Notes under the pieces: model-generated
The model's database searches: none
Seen by the model: only the letters and a program-made list of their open reading frames with translations
Told to the model about the DNA's origin: nothing
Part shown: positions 51,520 through 62,745 of the stretch, piece by piece
Position numbering within the stretch: position 1 is the stretch's first letter
How the letters are laid out: each line of letters starts with the position of its first letter
NCBI RefSeq assembly: GCF_030463535.1
Contig: NC_132892.1
Coordinates: forward strand, 32,501,614 to 32,565,613
DNA: 64,000 nt
Source of the DNA: Salminus brasiliensis
Taxonomy: Eukaryota; Chordata; Actinopteri; Characiformes; Bryconidae
Direction: 5' to 3'
Translations under genes and position numbers: made by a program

Positions 51520-54500
51520 ACTTTCAGTATGAATCTGAGGTTTTACTACTGAATTCTCAGTGTGAATCGGGATGGCACTGGATGGCGAGTCATGGCACTG
51601 GATGGCGAGTAGAATACTGAAGTCTCGGTATGAATTCAGAGTTCTGGTGCTAACATTTTCAGGATGAAGCTAATGTTTACTGAATGAGCACGAATCAGAG
51701 GTTCAAGATGATACTAAACGATCAGTATGAATCTGAAGTTATGATACTAAACGATCAGTATGAATCTGGAGTTATGATACTAAACGATCAGTATGAATCT
51801 GGAGTTATGATACTAAATGATCAGCATGAATCTGGAGTTATGATACTAAACGATCAGTATGAATCTGGAGTTATGATACTAAACGATCAGTATGAATCTG
51901 GAGTTATGACACTAAACGATCAGTATGAATCTGAAGTTATGATACTAAACGATCAGCATGAATCTGAAGTTATGATACTAAACGATCAGTATGAATCTGG
52001 AGTTATGATACTAAATGATCAGTATGAATCTGGAGTTATGATACTAAATGATCAGCATGAATCTGAAGTTATGATACTAAATGATCAGCATGAATCTGAA
52101 GTTATGATACTAAATGATCAGTATGAATCTGGAGTTATGATACTAAACGGTCAGTATGAATCTGGAGTTATGATACTAAACGATCAGTATGAATCTGGAG
52201 TTATAATACTAAATGATCAGCATGAATCTGAAGTTATGATACTAAACGATCAGTATGAATCTGGAGTTATGATACTAAACGATCAGTATGAATCTGGAGT
52301 TATGATACTAAATGATCAGTATGAATCTGGAGTTATAATACTAAATGATCAGCATGAATCTGAAGTTATGATACTAAACGATCAGTATGAATCTGGAGTT
52401 ATGATACTAAACGATCAGTATGAATCTGAAGTTATGATACTAAATGATCAGTATGAATCTGGAGTTATGATACTAAATGATCAGCATGAATCTGAAGTTA
52501 TGATACTAACCGATCAGTATGAATCTGGAGTTATGATACTAAATGATCAGTATGAATCTGGAGTTATGATACTAAACGATCAGTATGAATCTGGAGTTAT
52601 GATACTAAACGATCAGTATGAATCTGGAGTTATGATACTAAACGGTCAGTATGAATCTGGAGTTATGATACTAAATGAACAGTATGAATCTGGAGTTATG
52701 ATACTAAACGGTCAGTATGAATCTGAAGTTATGATACTAAACGGTCAGTATGAATCTGGAGTTATGATACTAAACGATCAGTATGAATCTGGAGTTATAA
52801 TACTAAATGATCAGCATGAATCTGAAGTTATGATACTAAACGATCAGTATGAATCTGGAGTTATGATACTAAACGATCAGTATGAATCTGGAGTTATGAT
52901 ACTAAATGATCAGTATGAATCTGGAGTTATAATACTAAATGATCAGCATGAATCTGAAGTTATGATACTAAACGATCAGTATGAATCTGGAGTTATGATA
53001 CTAAACGGTCAGTATGAATCTGGAGTTATGATACTAAATGAACAGTATGAATCTGGAGTTATGATACTAAACGGTCAGTATGAATCTGAAGTTATGATAC
53101 TAAACGGTCAGTATGAATCTGGAGTTATGATACTAAACGATCAGTATGAATCTGGAGTTATAATACTAAATGATCAGCATGAATCTGAAGTTATAATACT
53201 AAATGATCAGCATGAATCTGAAGTTATGATACTAAACGATCAGTATGAATCTGGAGTTATGATACTAAACGATCAGTATGAATCTGGAGTTATGATACTA
53301 AATGATCAGTATGAATCTGGAGTTATAATACTAAATGATCAGCATGAATCTGAAGTTATGATACTAAACGATCAGTATGAATCTGGAGTTATGATACTAA
53401 ACGATCAGTATGAATCTGAAGTTATGATACTAAATGATCAGTATGAATCTGGAGTTATGATACTAAATGATCAGCATGAATCTGAAGTTATGATACTAAC
53501 CGATCAGTATGAATCTGGAGTTATGATACTAACCGATCAGTATGAATCTGGAGTTATGATACTAAATGATCAGTATGAATCTGGAGTTATGATACTAAAC
53601 AATCAGTATGAATCTGGAGTTATGATACTAAACGATCAGTATGAATCTGGAGTTATGATACTAAACGGTCAGTATGAATCTGGAGTTATGATACTAAATG
53701 AACAGTATGAATCTGGAGTTATGATACTAAACGGTCAGTATGAATCTGAAGTTATGATACTAAACGGTCAGTATGAATCTGGAGTTATGATACTAAACGA
53801 TCAGTATGAATCTGGAGTTATAATACTAAATGATCAGCATGAATCTGAAGTTATGATACTTAACGATCAGTATGAATCTGGAGTTATGATACTAAACGAT
53901 CAGTATGAATCTGGAGTTATAATACTAAATGATCAGCATGAATCTGACGTTATGATACTAAACGATCAGTATGAATCTGGAGTTATGATACTAAACGATC
54001 AGTATGAATCTGGAGTTATGATACTAAATGATCAGTATGAATCTGGAGTTATAATACTAAATGATCAGCATGAATCTGAAGTTATGATACTAAACGATCA
54101 GTATGAATCTGGAGTTATGATACTAAACGATCAGTATGAATCTGAAGTTATGATACTAAATGATCAGTATGAATCTGGAGTTATGATACTAAATGATCAG
54201 CATGAATCTGAAGTTATGATACTAACCGATCAGTATGAATCTGGAGTTATGATACTAAATGATCAGCATGAATCTGGAGTTATGATACTAAACAATCAGT
54301 ATGAATCTGGAGTTATGATACTAAACGATCAGTATGAATCTGGAGTTATGATACTAAACGGTCAGTATGAATCTGGAGTTATGATACTAAATGAACAGTA
54401 TGAATCTGGAGTTATGATACTAAACGGTCAGTATGAATCTGAAGTTATGATACTAAACGGTCAGTATGAATCTGGAGTTATGATACTAAACGATCAGTAT

Positions 54501-55380
54501 GAATCTGGAGTTATAATACTAAATGATCAGCATGAATCTGAAGTTATGATACTTAACGATCAGTATGAATCTGGAGTTATGATACTAAACGATCAGTATG
54601 AATCTGGAGTTATGATACTAAATGATCAGTATGAATCTGGAGTTATAATACTAAATGATCAGTATGAATCTGGAGTTATGATACTAAATGATCAGCATGA
54701 ATCTGGAGTTATGATACTAAATGATCAGTATGAATCTGGAGTTATGATACTAAATGATCAGCATGAATGTGAAGTTATGATACTAAACAATCAGTATGAA
54801 TCTGGAGTTATGATACTAAATGATCAGTATGAATCTGGAGTTATGATACTAAATGATCAGCATGAATGTGAAGTTATGATACTAAACAATCAGTATGAAT
54901 CTGGAGTTATGATACTAAACGATCAGTATGAATCTGGAGTTATAACACTAAACAATCAGTATGAATCTGAAGTTATGATACTAAACGATCAGTATGAATC
55001 TGGAGTTATGATACTAAACAATCAGTATGAATCTGGAGTTATGATACTAAATGATCAGTATGAATCTGGAGTTATGATACTAAATGATCAGCATGAATCT
55101 GAAGTTATGATACTAAACGATCAGTATGAATCTGGAGTTATGATACTAAACGATCAGTATGAATCTGGAGTTATGATACTAAATGATCAGTATGAATCTG
55201 GAGTTTTGATGGTGAATTGTATTTGGGTTGAATTTATTTTTGTTGAATAATTAATTCTCAGTATTAATCTGAAGTTTTACTACTGAATCTGAGGTTTTGA
55301 TACTGAATATCAAGTATTAATCTGTAGTTATATAATACTATAATTTACAGTATGAATCTCAGTATGCTCCCGGTATGAAT
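51520..55380. repeat. 33-bp minisatellite, about 105 core units
   Basis: Core 51690-55210; degenerate flanks to 51520 and 55380. On + each unit reads as MILNDQYESGV or a variant, so a 1188-codon frame (51684-55250) stays open. Variant order forms a higher-order repeat: the unit with AATGAACAG recurs near 52674, 53037, 53697 and 54390, offsets of 363, 660 and 693 bp (11, 20 and 21 units). The stop-containing degenerate flanks argue against coding. Confidence 0.95.
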
Positions 55381-55718
55381 ATGGAGTTAGGATACGTGAG
55401 TCTTGTTGTCAGCCTGGATCAGTTATGACAGTGATGCTGTTCAAGTGAGCAGCACTAACTGGACACTAACAGCGCTAATTCAATTCTCCAGCCTCTATAC
55501 ACACTCACACACACTCACACACACTCACACACAGGGTGCAAGCACACCTGCAGAGTGAGTGGAGGCATTCATGGCAAATATCGGGGCCCATCTTTGATTA
55601 AGAAATCAATAAATGCGTCTGCGTCTGCGCTGTCAGTAAATAATGCAGGCTGGCATTTTAACAGCCTGGATATGGATGGATTGGAAATGGAGAAGGCAAA
55701 GCTGAATGAATACAGAAT

Positions 55719-55720
<2 letters not shown>
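55381..55720. other. unique sequence, possible conserved non-coding element
   Basis: ACACTC repeats at 55499-55533, then 55545-55715 of repeat-free DNA (GGGGCCCATCTTTGATTAAG). Confidence 0.3.
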
Positions 55721-55769
<49 letters not shown>

Positions 55770-55770
55770 T
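55721..55770. repeat. TG microsatellite
   Basis: Perfect TG run of about 48 bp. Confidence 0.95.
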
Positions 55771-55892
55771 GTGTGAGATGTCAGATCATTTATCATATTG
55801 TGTCACTATTTGTCTGCGTTTGTCCGGAGCCTAATGGTTCTCAGGAATCAGATTATCTAAAGGTGCTTGTTCAGTTTTTTAATAACACTGAC

Positions 55893-55896
55893 GAGA

Positions 55897-55946
<50 letters not shown>

Positions 55947-55957
55947 AGAGAGAGAGA

Positions 55958-56000
<43 letters not shown>

Positions 56001-56061
56001 AGAGAGAGAGAGAAGAGAAAGAGAGAAAAAGACAGAAGAGAGAGAGAGCAGAGAGAGAGAG

Positions 56062-56107
<46 letters not shown>

Positions 56108-56396
56108 AGAGAGAGAAGAGAGAGAGAGAGAGAGCAGAGAGAGAGAGAGAGAGAGCAGAGAGAGAGAGAGAGAGAGCAGCAGAGAGAGAGAGCAGAGAGA
56201 GAGAGACAGAGAGAGCAGATAGAGAGAGACAGAGAGAGCGAGAGAGAGAGACAGAGAGAGAGAGAGAGCAGATAGAGAAGAGAGAGAGAGAGACAGAGAG
56301 AGCAGATAGAGAGAGAGAGAGAGAGAAGAGAGAGAGAGAAGAGAGAGAGAGACAGAGAGAGCAGATAGAGAGAGACAGAGAGAGAAGAGAGAGAGC

Positions 56397-56432
<36 letters not shown>

Positions 56433-56517
56433 AGAGAGAGAGCAAAGAGAGAGAGAGAGAGAGAGCAGATAGAGAGAGAGAGCAAAGAGAGAGAGAGAGA
56501 GAGCAGATAGAGAGAGA

Positions 56518-56583
<66 letters not shown>
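55893..56583. repeat. GA microsatellite array with AGCAGA interruptions
   Basis: About 690 bp of GA with GAGCAGATAGAGAGAGACAG variants. Arg-Glu and Leu-Ser frames are artefacts. Confidence 0.95.
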
Positions 56584-56584
<1 letters not shown>

Positions 56585-56657
56585 TCTGGAAGGGGAAGAA
56601 ACCAAATAATGTTAGGTTCCTGTCACACATTCCATCAATAATAAAGTGAGAAGCAGC

Positions 56658-56660
56658 TGT

Positions 56661-56692
<32 letters not shown>

Positions 56693-56770
56693 ATAAGAGT
56701 GTCTGTTTGTGTGTAAGAGTGTGTGTGTGTGCATGTGTGTGTGTAAGAGAGAGAGTGTGTGTATGAGTGT
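56658..56770. repeat. TG-rich microsatellite
   Basis: TG runs broken by TAAGAGTGTC variants. Confidence 0.9.
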
Positions 56771-56821
56771 ATCAACATCCATCCAGTAAATCCAGTTTTT
56801 TTATTTGTTAGTGTATCTACA

Positions 56822-57000
56822 CAACATGGACAAAAGTATTGGGACACCTGCTCATTCACTGCTTCTTCTGAAATCAAGGCTATTAAAAAGAGCTGATCCT
56901 GCTTTTGTTGGAGTAACTGTGTCTCTACTGTCCAGAGAAGAAGAAGACTTTCTACTAGAGTCTGGAGCAGAGCATTGCTGTGAGGATTTGATTTGAAAGG
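56822..57000 (+). mobile_element. element M, 5' half
   Basis: CATGGACAAAAGTATTGGGA to GCATTGCTGTGAGGATTTGA. Confidence 0.75.
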
Positions 57001-57404
57001 GTGGTGTTTGATGCAGAAGGGTGGTGTTAGGTAAAGGGTAAAGGATGCTAGTTGTGAAATGCTGATTCGGGTCTTTAGAAGCCTTTTCATGGCTCTCTTT
57101 AAGGCTGTGGAGCTGAACGGACCTGAACACCTCAGCACACACACAGCTGTGCGGACTACACACACACAATGAGTGATGCATATATAGTACACATAATTAC
57201 CCCCACTCTCTCTCTCCACCCCCCCCCCCACCCCCTCTATCATGCAGCTCTTTCAGGTGTGTAGGTTAATGAGGCTGTAATTTTCAGCTCTTCGTCTCTC
57301 CTGTCTCTCTGTGTCTCTTTATCTTCCTCTCTCTGTCACACTTGGATTGTATTGATCTCTTATGACCTCATAACTCCGGTTCTATGCTAACCAGATCAGT
57401 AAAA
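57001..57404. other. intergenic DNA without recognised features
   Basis: Contains a CT-rich/C-run stretch at 57205-57237. No gene supported. Confidence 0.4.
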
Positions 57405-57790
57405 TGTAGAGCTGTTACACGTGGTCACTGAGCTCCAGAGTTCTCCTCTCTCATGGAGTCTAGTGTTATTTAGAGTTCTCCTCAGATCAACACCTGGTTT
57501 GATGGTAAATCAGGGCTTAATGATGGTAAATCAGGTGAGCTGCTGCTGCTGCTGCTGCTGCTGATGGAGTTGAACACATCCTCCACGCTGTGCTGGCTGG
57601 ACTGGGGGGCGTCCAGGAGAACCCTGGAGGAACCAAGCTCTGTTCTTCAGACTAGCTCACCGACAAGATCTCACTACTTTCTTTCTTCAGAATGAGAAGC
57701 TCTTGCTTCTCCTTTTTACTGGATTTATGTTCACCTGCTTTATCTGTTCTGATCAGATCTGGAGCTTCTACAGTAGAACCAGAATTAGAT
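57405..57790 (+). repeat. dispersed block A, copy 2
   Basis: GAGCTCCAGAGTTCTCCTCT through a CTG triplet run (57541-57562) to GATCTGGAGCTTCTAC. Reverse complement of 2165-2520; partly repeated at 59370-59672. Confidence 0.8.
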
Positions 57791-57990
57791 TAAGTGTGTG
57801 TGTGTGTGTGTGTGTGTGATATACAACTGAAATTACTCTGAGCTGCAATTCACACTAATTAGTTGAACATGCCCGAGGCCGTTACCACCATCAAATTATT
57901 CCACTCATGCACAACAGCACATAAACAACAGCACAAATTACCCCCAACCAATCACAGCCATTCAGACACCACTCCCTCAGCCAGTCACAG
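57791..57990. other. spacer with TG run
   Basis: TG run at 57795-57819 then unique sequence. Confidence 0.5.
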
Positions 57991-58475
57991 CTTTCAGAAG
58001 GATGGTGTGTGGTGGAGGATGATGGTGTTTGGTGGAAAGTGATGGTGTTTGGTGGAGAGTGATGGTGTTTGGTGGAGAGTGATGGTGTGTGGTGGAGAAT
58101 GTTGGTCAGATTGCTACAGAATGATTGTGTATGGAAAAATAGGATGGTGTTTGGTGGAGAGTGATGGTGTTTGGTGGTAAGTGATGGTGTTTGGTGGTGA
58201 GTGGTGGTGTTTGGTGGTGAGTGGTGGTGTTTGGTGGAGAGTGATGGTGTTTGGTGGAGAATGATGGTGTGTGGTGGAGAATGTTGGTCAGATTGCTACA
58301 GAATGATTGTGTATGGAAAAATAGGATGGTGTTTGGTGGAGAGTGATGGTGTTTGGTGGAGACTGATGTTTGGTGGAGAATAATGGTGTTTGGTGGAGAA
58401 TGATGGTGTTTGGTGGAGAGTGATGATGTGTGGTGGAGAATGTTGGTCAGATTGCTACAGAATGATGATTGTGTT
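57991..58475. repeat. 20-bp minisatellite (block B)
   Basis: Units GATGGTGTTTGGTGGAGAGT and variants; the string TTGGTCAGATTGCTACAGAA punctuates it three times. Confidence 0.9.
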
Positions 58476-58484
58476 GGGGTAATT

Positions 58485-59368
58485 TGTGCTGTCATGAGTT
58501 TCTAGTGATTGTGAGTTTCTAGTGATCGTGAATTTCTACTGGTCGTGAGTTTCTAGTGGTCGTGAGTTTCTAGTGATCGTGAGTTTCTAGTGGTTGTGAG
58601 TTTCTAGTGGTTGTGAGTTTCTAGTGGTTGTGAGTTTCTAGTGGTTGTGAGTTTCTACTGGTCGTGAGTTACTACTGGTCGTGAGTTTCTAGTGGTCGTG
58701 AGTTTCTAGTGGTTGTGAGTTTCTACTGGTCGTGAGTTTCTACTGGTCGTGAGTTTCTAGTGGTCCTCAGTTTCTAGTGATCGTGAGTTTCTAGTGGTCG
58801 TGAGTTTCTAGTGGTCATGAGTTTCTAGTGATCGTGAGTTTCTAGTGGTCATGAGTTTCTAGTGGTCCTCAGTTTCTAGTCATCGTGAGTTTTTGGTATT
58901 CGTGAGTTTCTGGTGATCGTGAGTTTCTAGTGGTTGTGAGTTTCTAGTGATTGTGAGTTTCTACTGGTTGTGAGTTTCTAGTGGTCCTCAGTTTCTAGTG
59001 GTCATGAGTTTCTAGTGATTGTGAGTTTCTACTGGTCGTGAGTTTCTAGTGGTCCTCAGTTTCTAGTGGTCGTGAGTTTCTAGTGATCGTGAGTTTTTAG
59101 TGGTCGTGAGTTTCTAGTGATCGTGAGTTTTTAATGGTTGTGAGTTTCTAGTGATCATGAGTTTCTTGTGATCGTGAGTTTCTAGTGGTCGTGAGTTTCT
59201 AGTGGTCCTCAGTTTCTAGTGGTCATGAGTTTCAGTGGTCATGAGTTTCTAGTGATCGTGAGTTTCTAGTGATCGTGAGTTTCTTGTGATCGTGAGTTTC
59301 TAGTGGTCCTCAGTTTCTAGTGGTCGTGAGTTTCTAGTGGTCCTCAGTTTCTAGTGGTCGTGAGTTTC
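58485..59368. repeat. 17-bp minisatellite (block C)
   Basis: About 52 units of GTGAGTTTCTAGTGGTC with GATC, GGTCCTCA and ACTGGTC variants. Confidence 0.95.
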
Positions 59369-59672
59369 AGTAGAGCTGTAAAGCTGTTACACGTGGTCAC
59401 TGAGCTCCAGAGTTCTCCTCTCTCATGGAGTCTAGTGTTATTTAGAGTTCTCCTCAGATCAACACCTGGTTTGGTGGTAAATCAGGGCTTAATGATGGTA
59501 AATCAGGTGAGCTGCTGCTGCTGCTGCTGCTGCTGGAGTTGAACACATCCTCCACACTATGCTGGCTGGACTGGGGGGCGTCCAGGAGAACCCTGGAGGA
59601 ACCAAGCTCTGTTCTTCAGACTAGCTCACCGACAAGATCTCACTACTTTCTTTCTTCAGAATGAGAAGCTCA
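59369..59672 (+). repeat. dispersed block A, copy 3
   Basis: Near-identical to 57405-57690, ending at AGAATGAGAAGCTC; the 3' 90 bp of copy 2 are absent. Confidence 0.85.
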
Positions 59673-59900
59673 TCAGAATGATGGTGTGTGGTGGAGAATG
59701 TTGGTCAGATTGCTACAGAATGATTGTGTATGGAAAAATAGGATGGTGTTTGGTGGAGAGTGATGGTGTTTGGTGGAGACTGATGTTTGGTGGAGAATAA
59801 TGGTGTTTGGTGGAGAATGATGGTGTTTGGTGGAGAGTGATGATGTGTGGTGGAGAATGTTGGTCAGGTTGCTACAGAATGATGATTGTGTTGGGGTAAT
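59673..59900. repeat. 20-bp minisatellite (block B, second copy)
   Basis: Near-identical to 58265-58475. Confidence 0.9.
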
Positions 59901-61640
59901 TTGTGCTGTCATGAGTTTCTAGTGATTGTGAGTTTCTAGTGATCGTGAGTTTCTACTGGTCGTGAGTTTCTAGTGGTCGTGAGTTTCTAGTGATCGTGAG
60001 TTTCTAGTGGTTGTGAGTTTCTAGTGGTTGTGAGTTTCTACTGGTCGTGAGTTTCTACTGGTCGTGAGTTTCTAGTGGTTGTGAGTTTCTACTGGTCGTG
60101 AGTTTCTAGTGGTCGTGAGTTTCTAGTGGTCCTCAGTTTCTAGTGATCGTGAGTTTCTAGTGGTCGTGAGTTTCTAGTGGTCATGAGTTTCTAGTGATCG
60201 TGAGTTTCTAGTGGTCATGAGTTTCTAGTGGTCCTCAGTTTCTAGTCATCGTGAGTTTTTGGTATTCGTGAGTTTCTGGTGATCGTGAGTTTCTAGTGGT
60301 TGTGAGTTTCTAGTGATTGTGAGTTTCTACTGGTTGTGAGTTTCTAGTGGTCCTCAGTTTCTAGTGGTCATGAGTTTCTAGTGATTGTGAGTTTCTACTG
60401 GTCGTGAGTTTCTAGTGGTCCTCAGTTTCTAGTGGTCGTGAGTTTCTAGTGATCGTGAGTTTTTAGTGGTCGTGAGTTTCTAGTGATCGTGAGTTTTTAG
60501 TGGTTGTGAGTTTCTAGTGATCATGAGTTTCTAGTGATCGTGAGTTTCTAGTGGTCGTGAGTTTCTAGTGGTCCTCAGTTTCTAGTGGTCATGAGTTTCA
60601 GTGGTCATGAGTTTCTAGTGATCGTGAGTTTCTAGTGATCGTGAGTTTCTTGTGATCGTGAGTTTCTAGTGGTCCTCAGTTTCTAGTGGTCGTGAGTTTC
60701 TAGTGGTCCTCAGTTTCTAGTGGTCGTGAGTTTCAGTGGTCATGAGTTTCTAGTGGTCGTGAGTTTCTAGTGATTGTGAGTTTCTTGTGATCGTGAGTTT
60801 CTAGTGGTCCTCAGTTTCTAGTGATCGTGAGTTTCTAGTGGTCCTCAGTTTCTTGTGATCGTGAGTTTCTAGTGGTCCTCAGTTTCTACTGGTCGTGAGT
60901 TTCTAGTGGTCCTCAGTTTCTAGTGGTCGTGAGTTTCAGTGGTCATGAGTTTCTAGTGATCGTGAGTTTCTAGTGGTCGTGAGTTTCTTGTGATCGTGAG
61001 TTTCTAGTGGTCCTCAGTTTCTAGTGGTCGTGAGTTTCTAGTGGTCGTGAGTTTCTAGTAGTCATGAGTTTCTAGTGATCGTGAGTTTCTAGTGGTCCTC
61101 AGTTTCTAGTGGTCATGAGTTTCTAGTGGTCGTGAGTTTCTAGTGATCGTGAGTTTCTTGTGATCGTGAGTTTCTAGTGATCGTGAGTTTCTTGTGATCG
61201 TGAGTTTCTAGTGGTTGTGAATTTCCAGTGGTCCTCAGTTTCTAGTGGTCGTGAGTTTCTAGTGATCGTGAGTTTCTAGTGATCGTGAGTTTCTAGTGAT
61301 TGTGAGTTTCTAGTGATCGTGAGTTTCTAGTGATTGTGAGTTTCTAGTGGTCGTGGGTTTCTAGTGGTCGTGGGTTTCCAGTGGTCCTCAGTTTCTAGTG
61401 GTCGTGAGTTTCTAGTGGTCATGAGTTTCTAGTGATTGTGAGTTTCTAGTGGTCGTGGGTTTCTAGTGATTGTGAGTTTGTAGTGGTCGTGGGTTTCTAG
61501 TGATTGTGAGTTTCTAGTGGTCGTGGGTTTCTAGTGATTGTGAGTTTCCAGTGGTCCTCAGTTTCTAGTGGTTGTGAGTTTCCAGTGGTCCTCAGTTTCT
61601 AGTGGTCGTGAGTTTCTAGTGGTAATGAGTTTCTAGTGAG
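59901..61640. repeat. 17-bp minisatellite (block C, second copy, longer)
   Basis: About 100 units. The first 850 bp repeat the variant order of 58485-59368; the rest is extra expansion. Confidence 0.95.
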
Positions 61641-62745
61641 TGGTGAGGTCCCTGTGAAGAAGCATTCCAGGAAGTGTTGCTTTATCAGCTTGGATGTAAC
61701 TCGGCTCATTCTGGAGAAGAAAAAAACACAAAACAACACTTTCTCTAATTTTGGACAAAAAGAGTGGTTTCATCGCTCCGAGCGGTTTCTGTAGGTGTCT
61801 CAGGGGGCTTCTGTGTGAGTGTGTAGGACGTGTGCAGGCAGGCATGGTTCATCAGTTTCTGATTTGGGATGGCGAGCATGAAAACATGACATATGGACTC
61901 ACCAGATTTTATGTTTTGCATTTCTTACAGCTGAAAAAATAGTGAAATTTCCCAGATGTCACTGGATCGATTTCCAATCTGATTTTAATCATCATAATTT
62001 TTGCAACCTGAATTATTATTGAAACACTGACATTTGAACAAAACAGTAACAAAAAACAAAACTACTATAATCATCTTTAAACCTTTCAGAAATTGCGTTA
62101 CTGTAAGAAAATACCTTAAATCAGCTCTGCTTTCTGTACAGCAAGATCTTACTGTGATGAGCAGAATAGATAAAGCAAAACTTTGTGAAACGTAGACATA
62201 AATATTTTTTAGAAATATTCTAATATAATAAAATATTTTTGCATACAAACGTAAATGTCTGAATTCAATATTTAAATATCTCTCGCTACTTGTTGTACTA
62301 CTTACTGAAAGTAAATATTATGGTGCAGAACATCCTGAGAGTCTTGAGAATTAAGGCTAGCAGAGCTGAGGGGATGAAATCTGATCACAATCACATACTA
62401 AACTACATCAGATATCCAGGTTATTTCACACCCAGCCTGAGCGTGTTCCTCGCTCTCCTCTGTATTACTGTTCATGCCCTCAGGTCAGGTTCTAGATCAG
62501 TAGGTGCAGAACTTGTAGAGCTATTCTGTAGCAGAACCTACAGCACATTCAAGACGAGAAAGTCATTACTGTATTGAAAAGCTTCTGCTCTCAGCCCGGC
62601 GATGTGAAAAGACCTTAAGATGTTAGCTAGCTAGTTCAGTTTTCCTCATGATAATTAAACTGGTACTATCCACACTAACATTAGCTAGCTCCTTATGCTA
62701 ATGACTAAGAGGGAAGCTAGTGTAGACGCTGCGCTAGCCTGACAT
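61641..62745. other. intergenic DNA without recognised features
   Basis: Unique, AT-rich; no supportable exon. Confidence 0.4.

Noticed and set aside
51684..55250. 1188-codon frame as a real repetitive protein
   Set aside because: The frame ends where the array degenerates, flanking degenerate units contain stops, and no signal peptide, domain or splice context is visible. Kept as a finding, not a gene.
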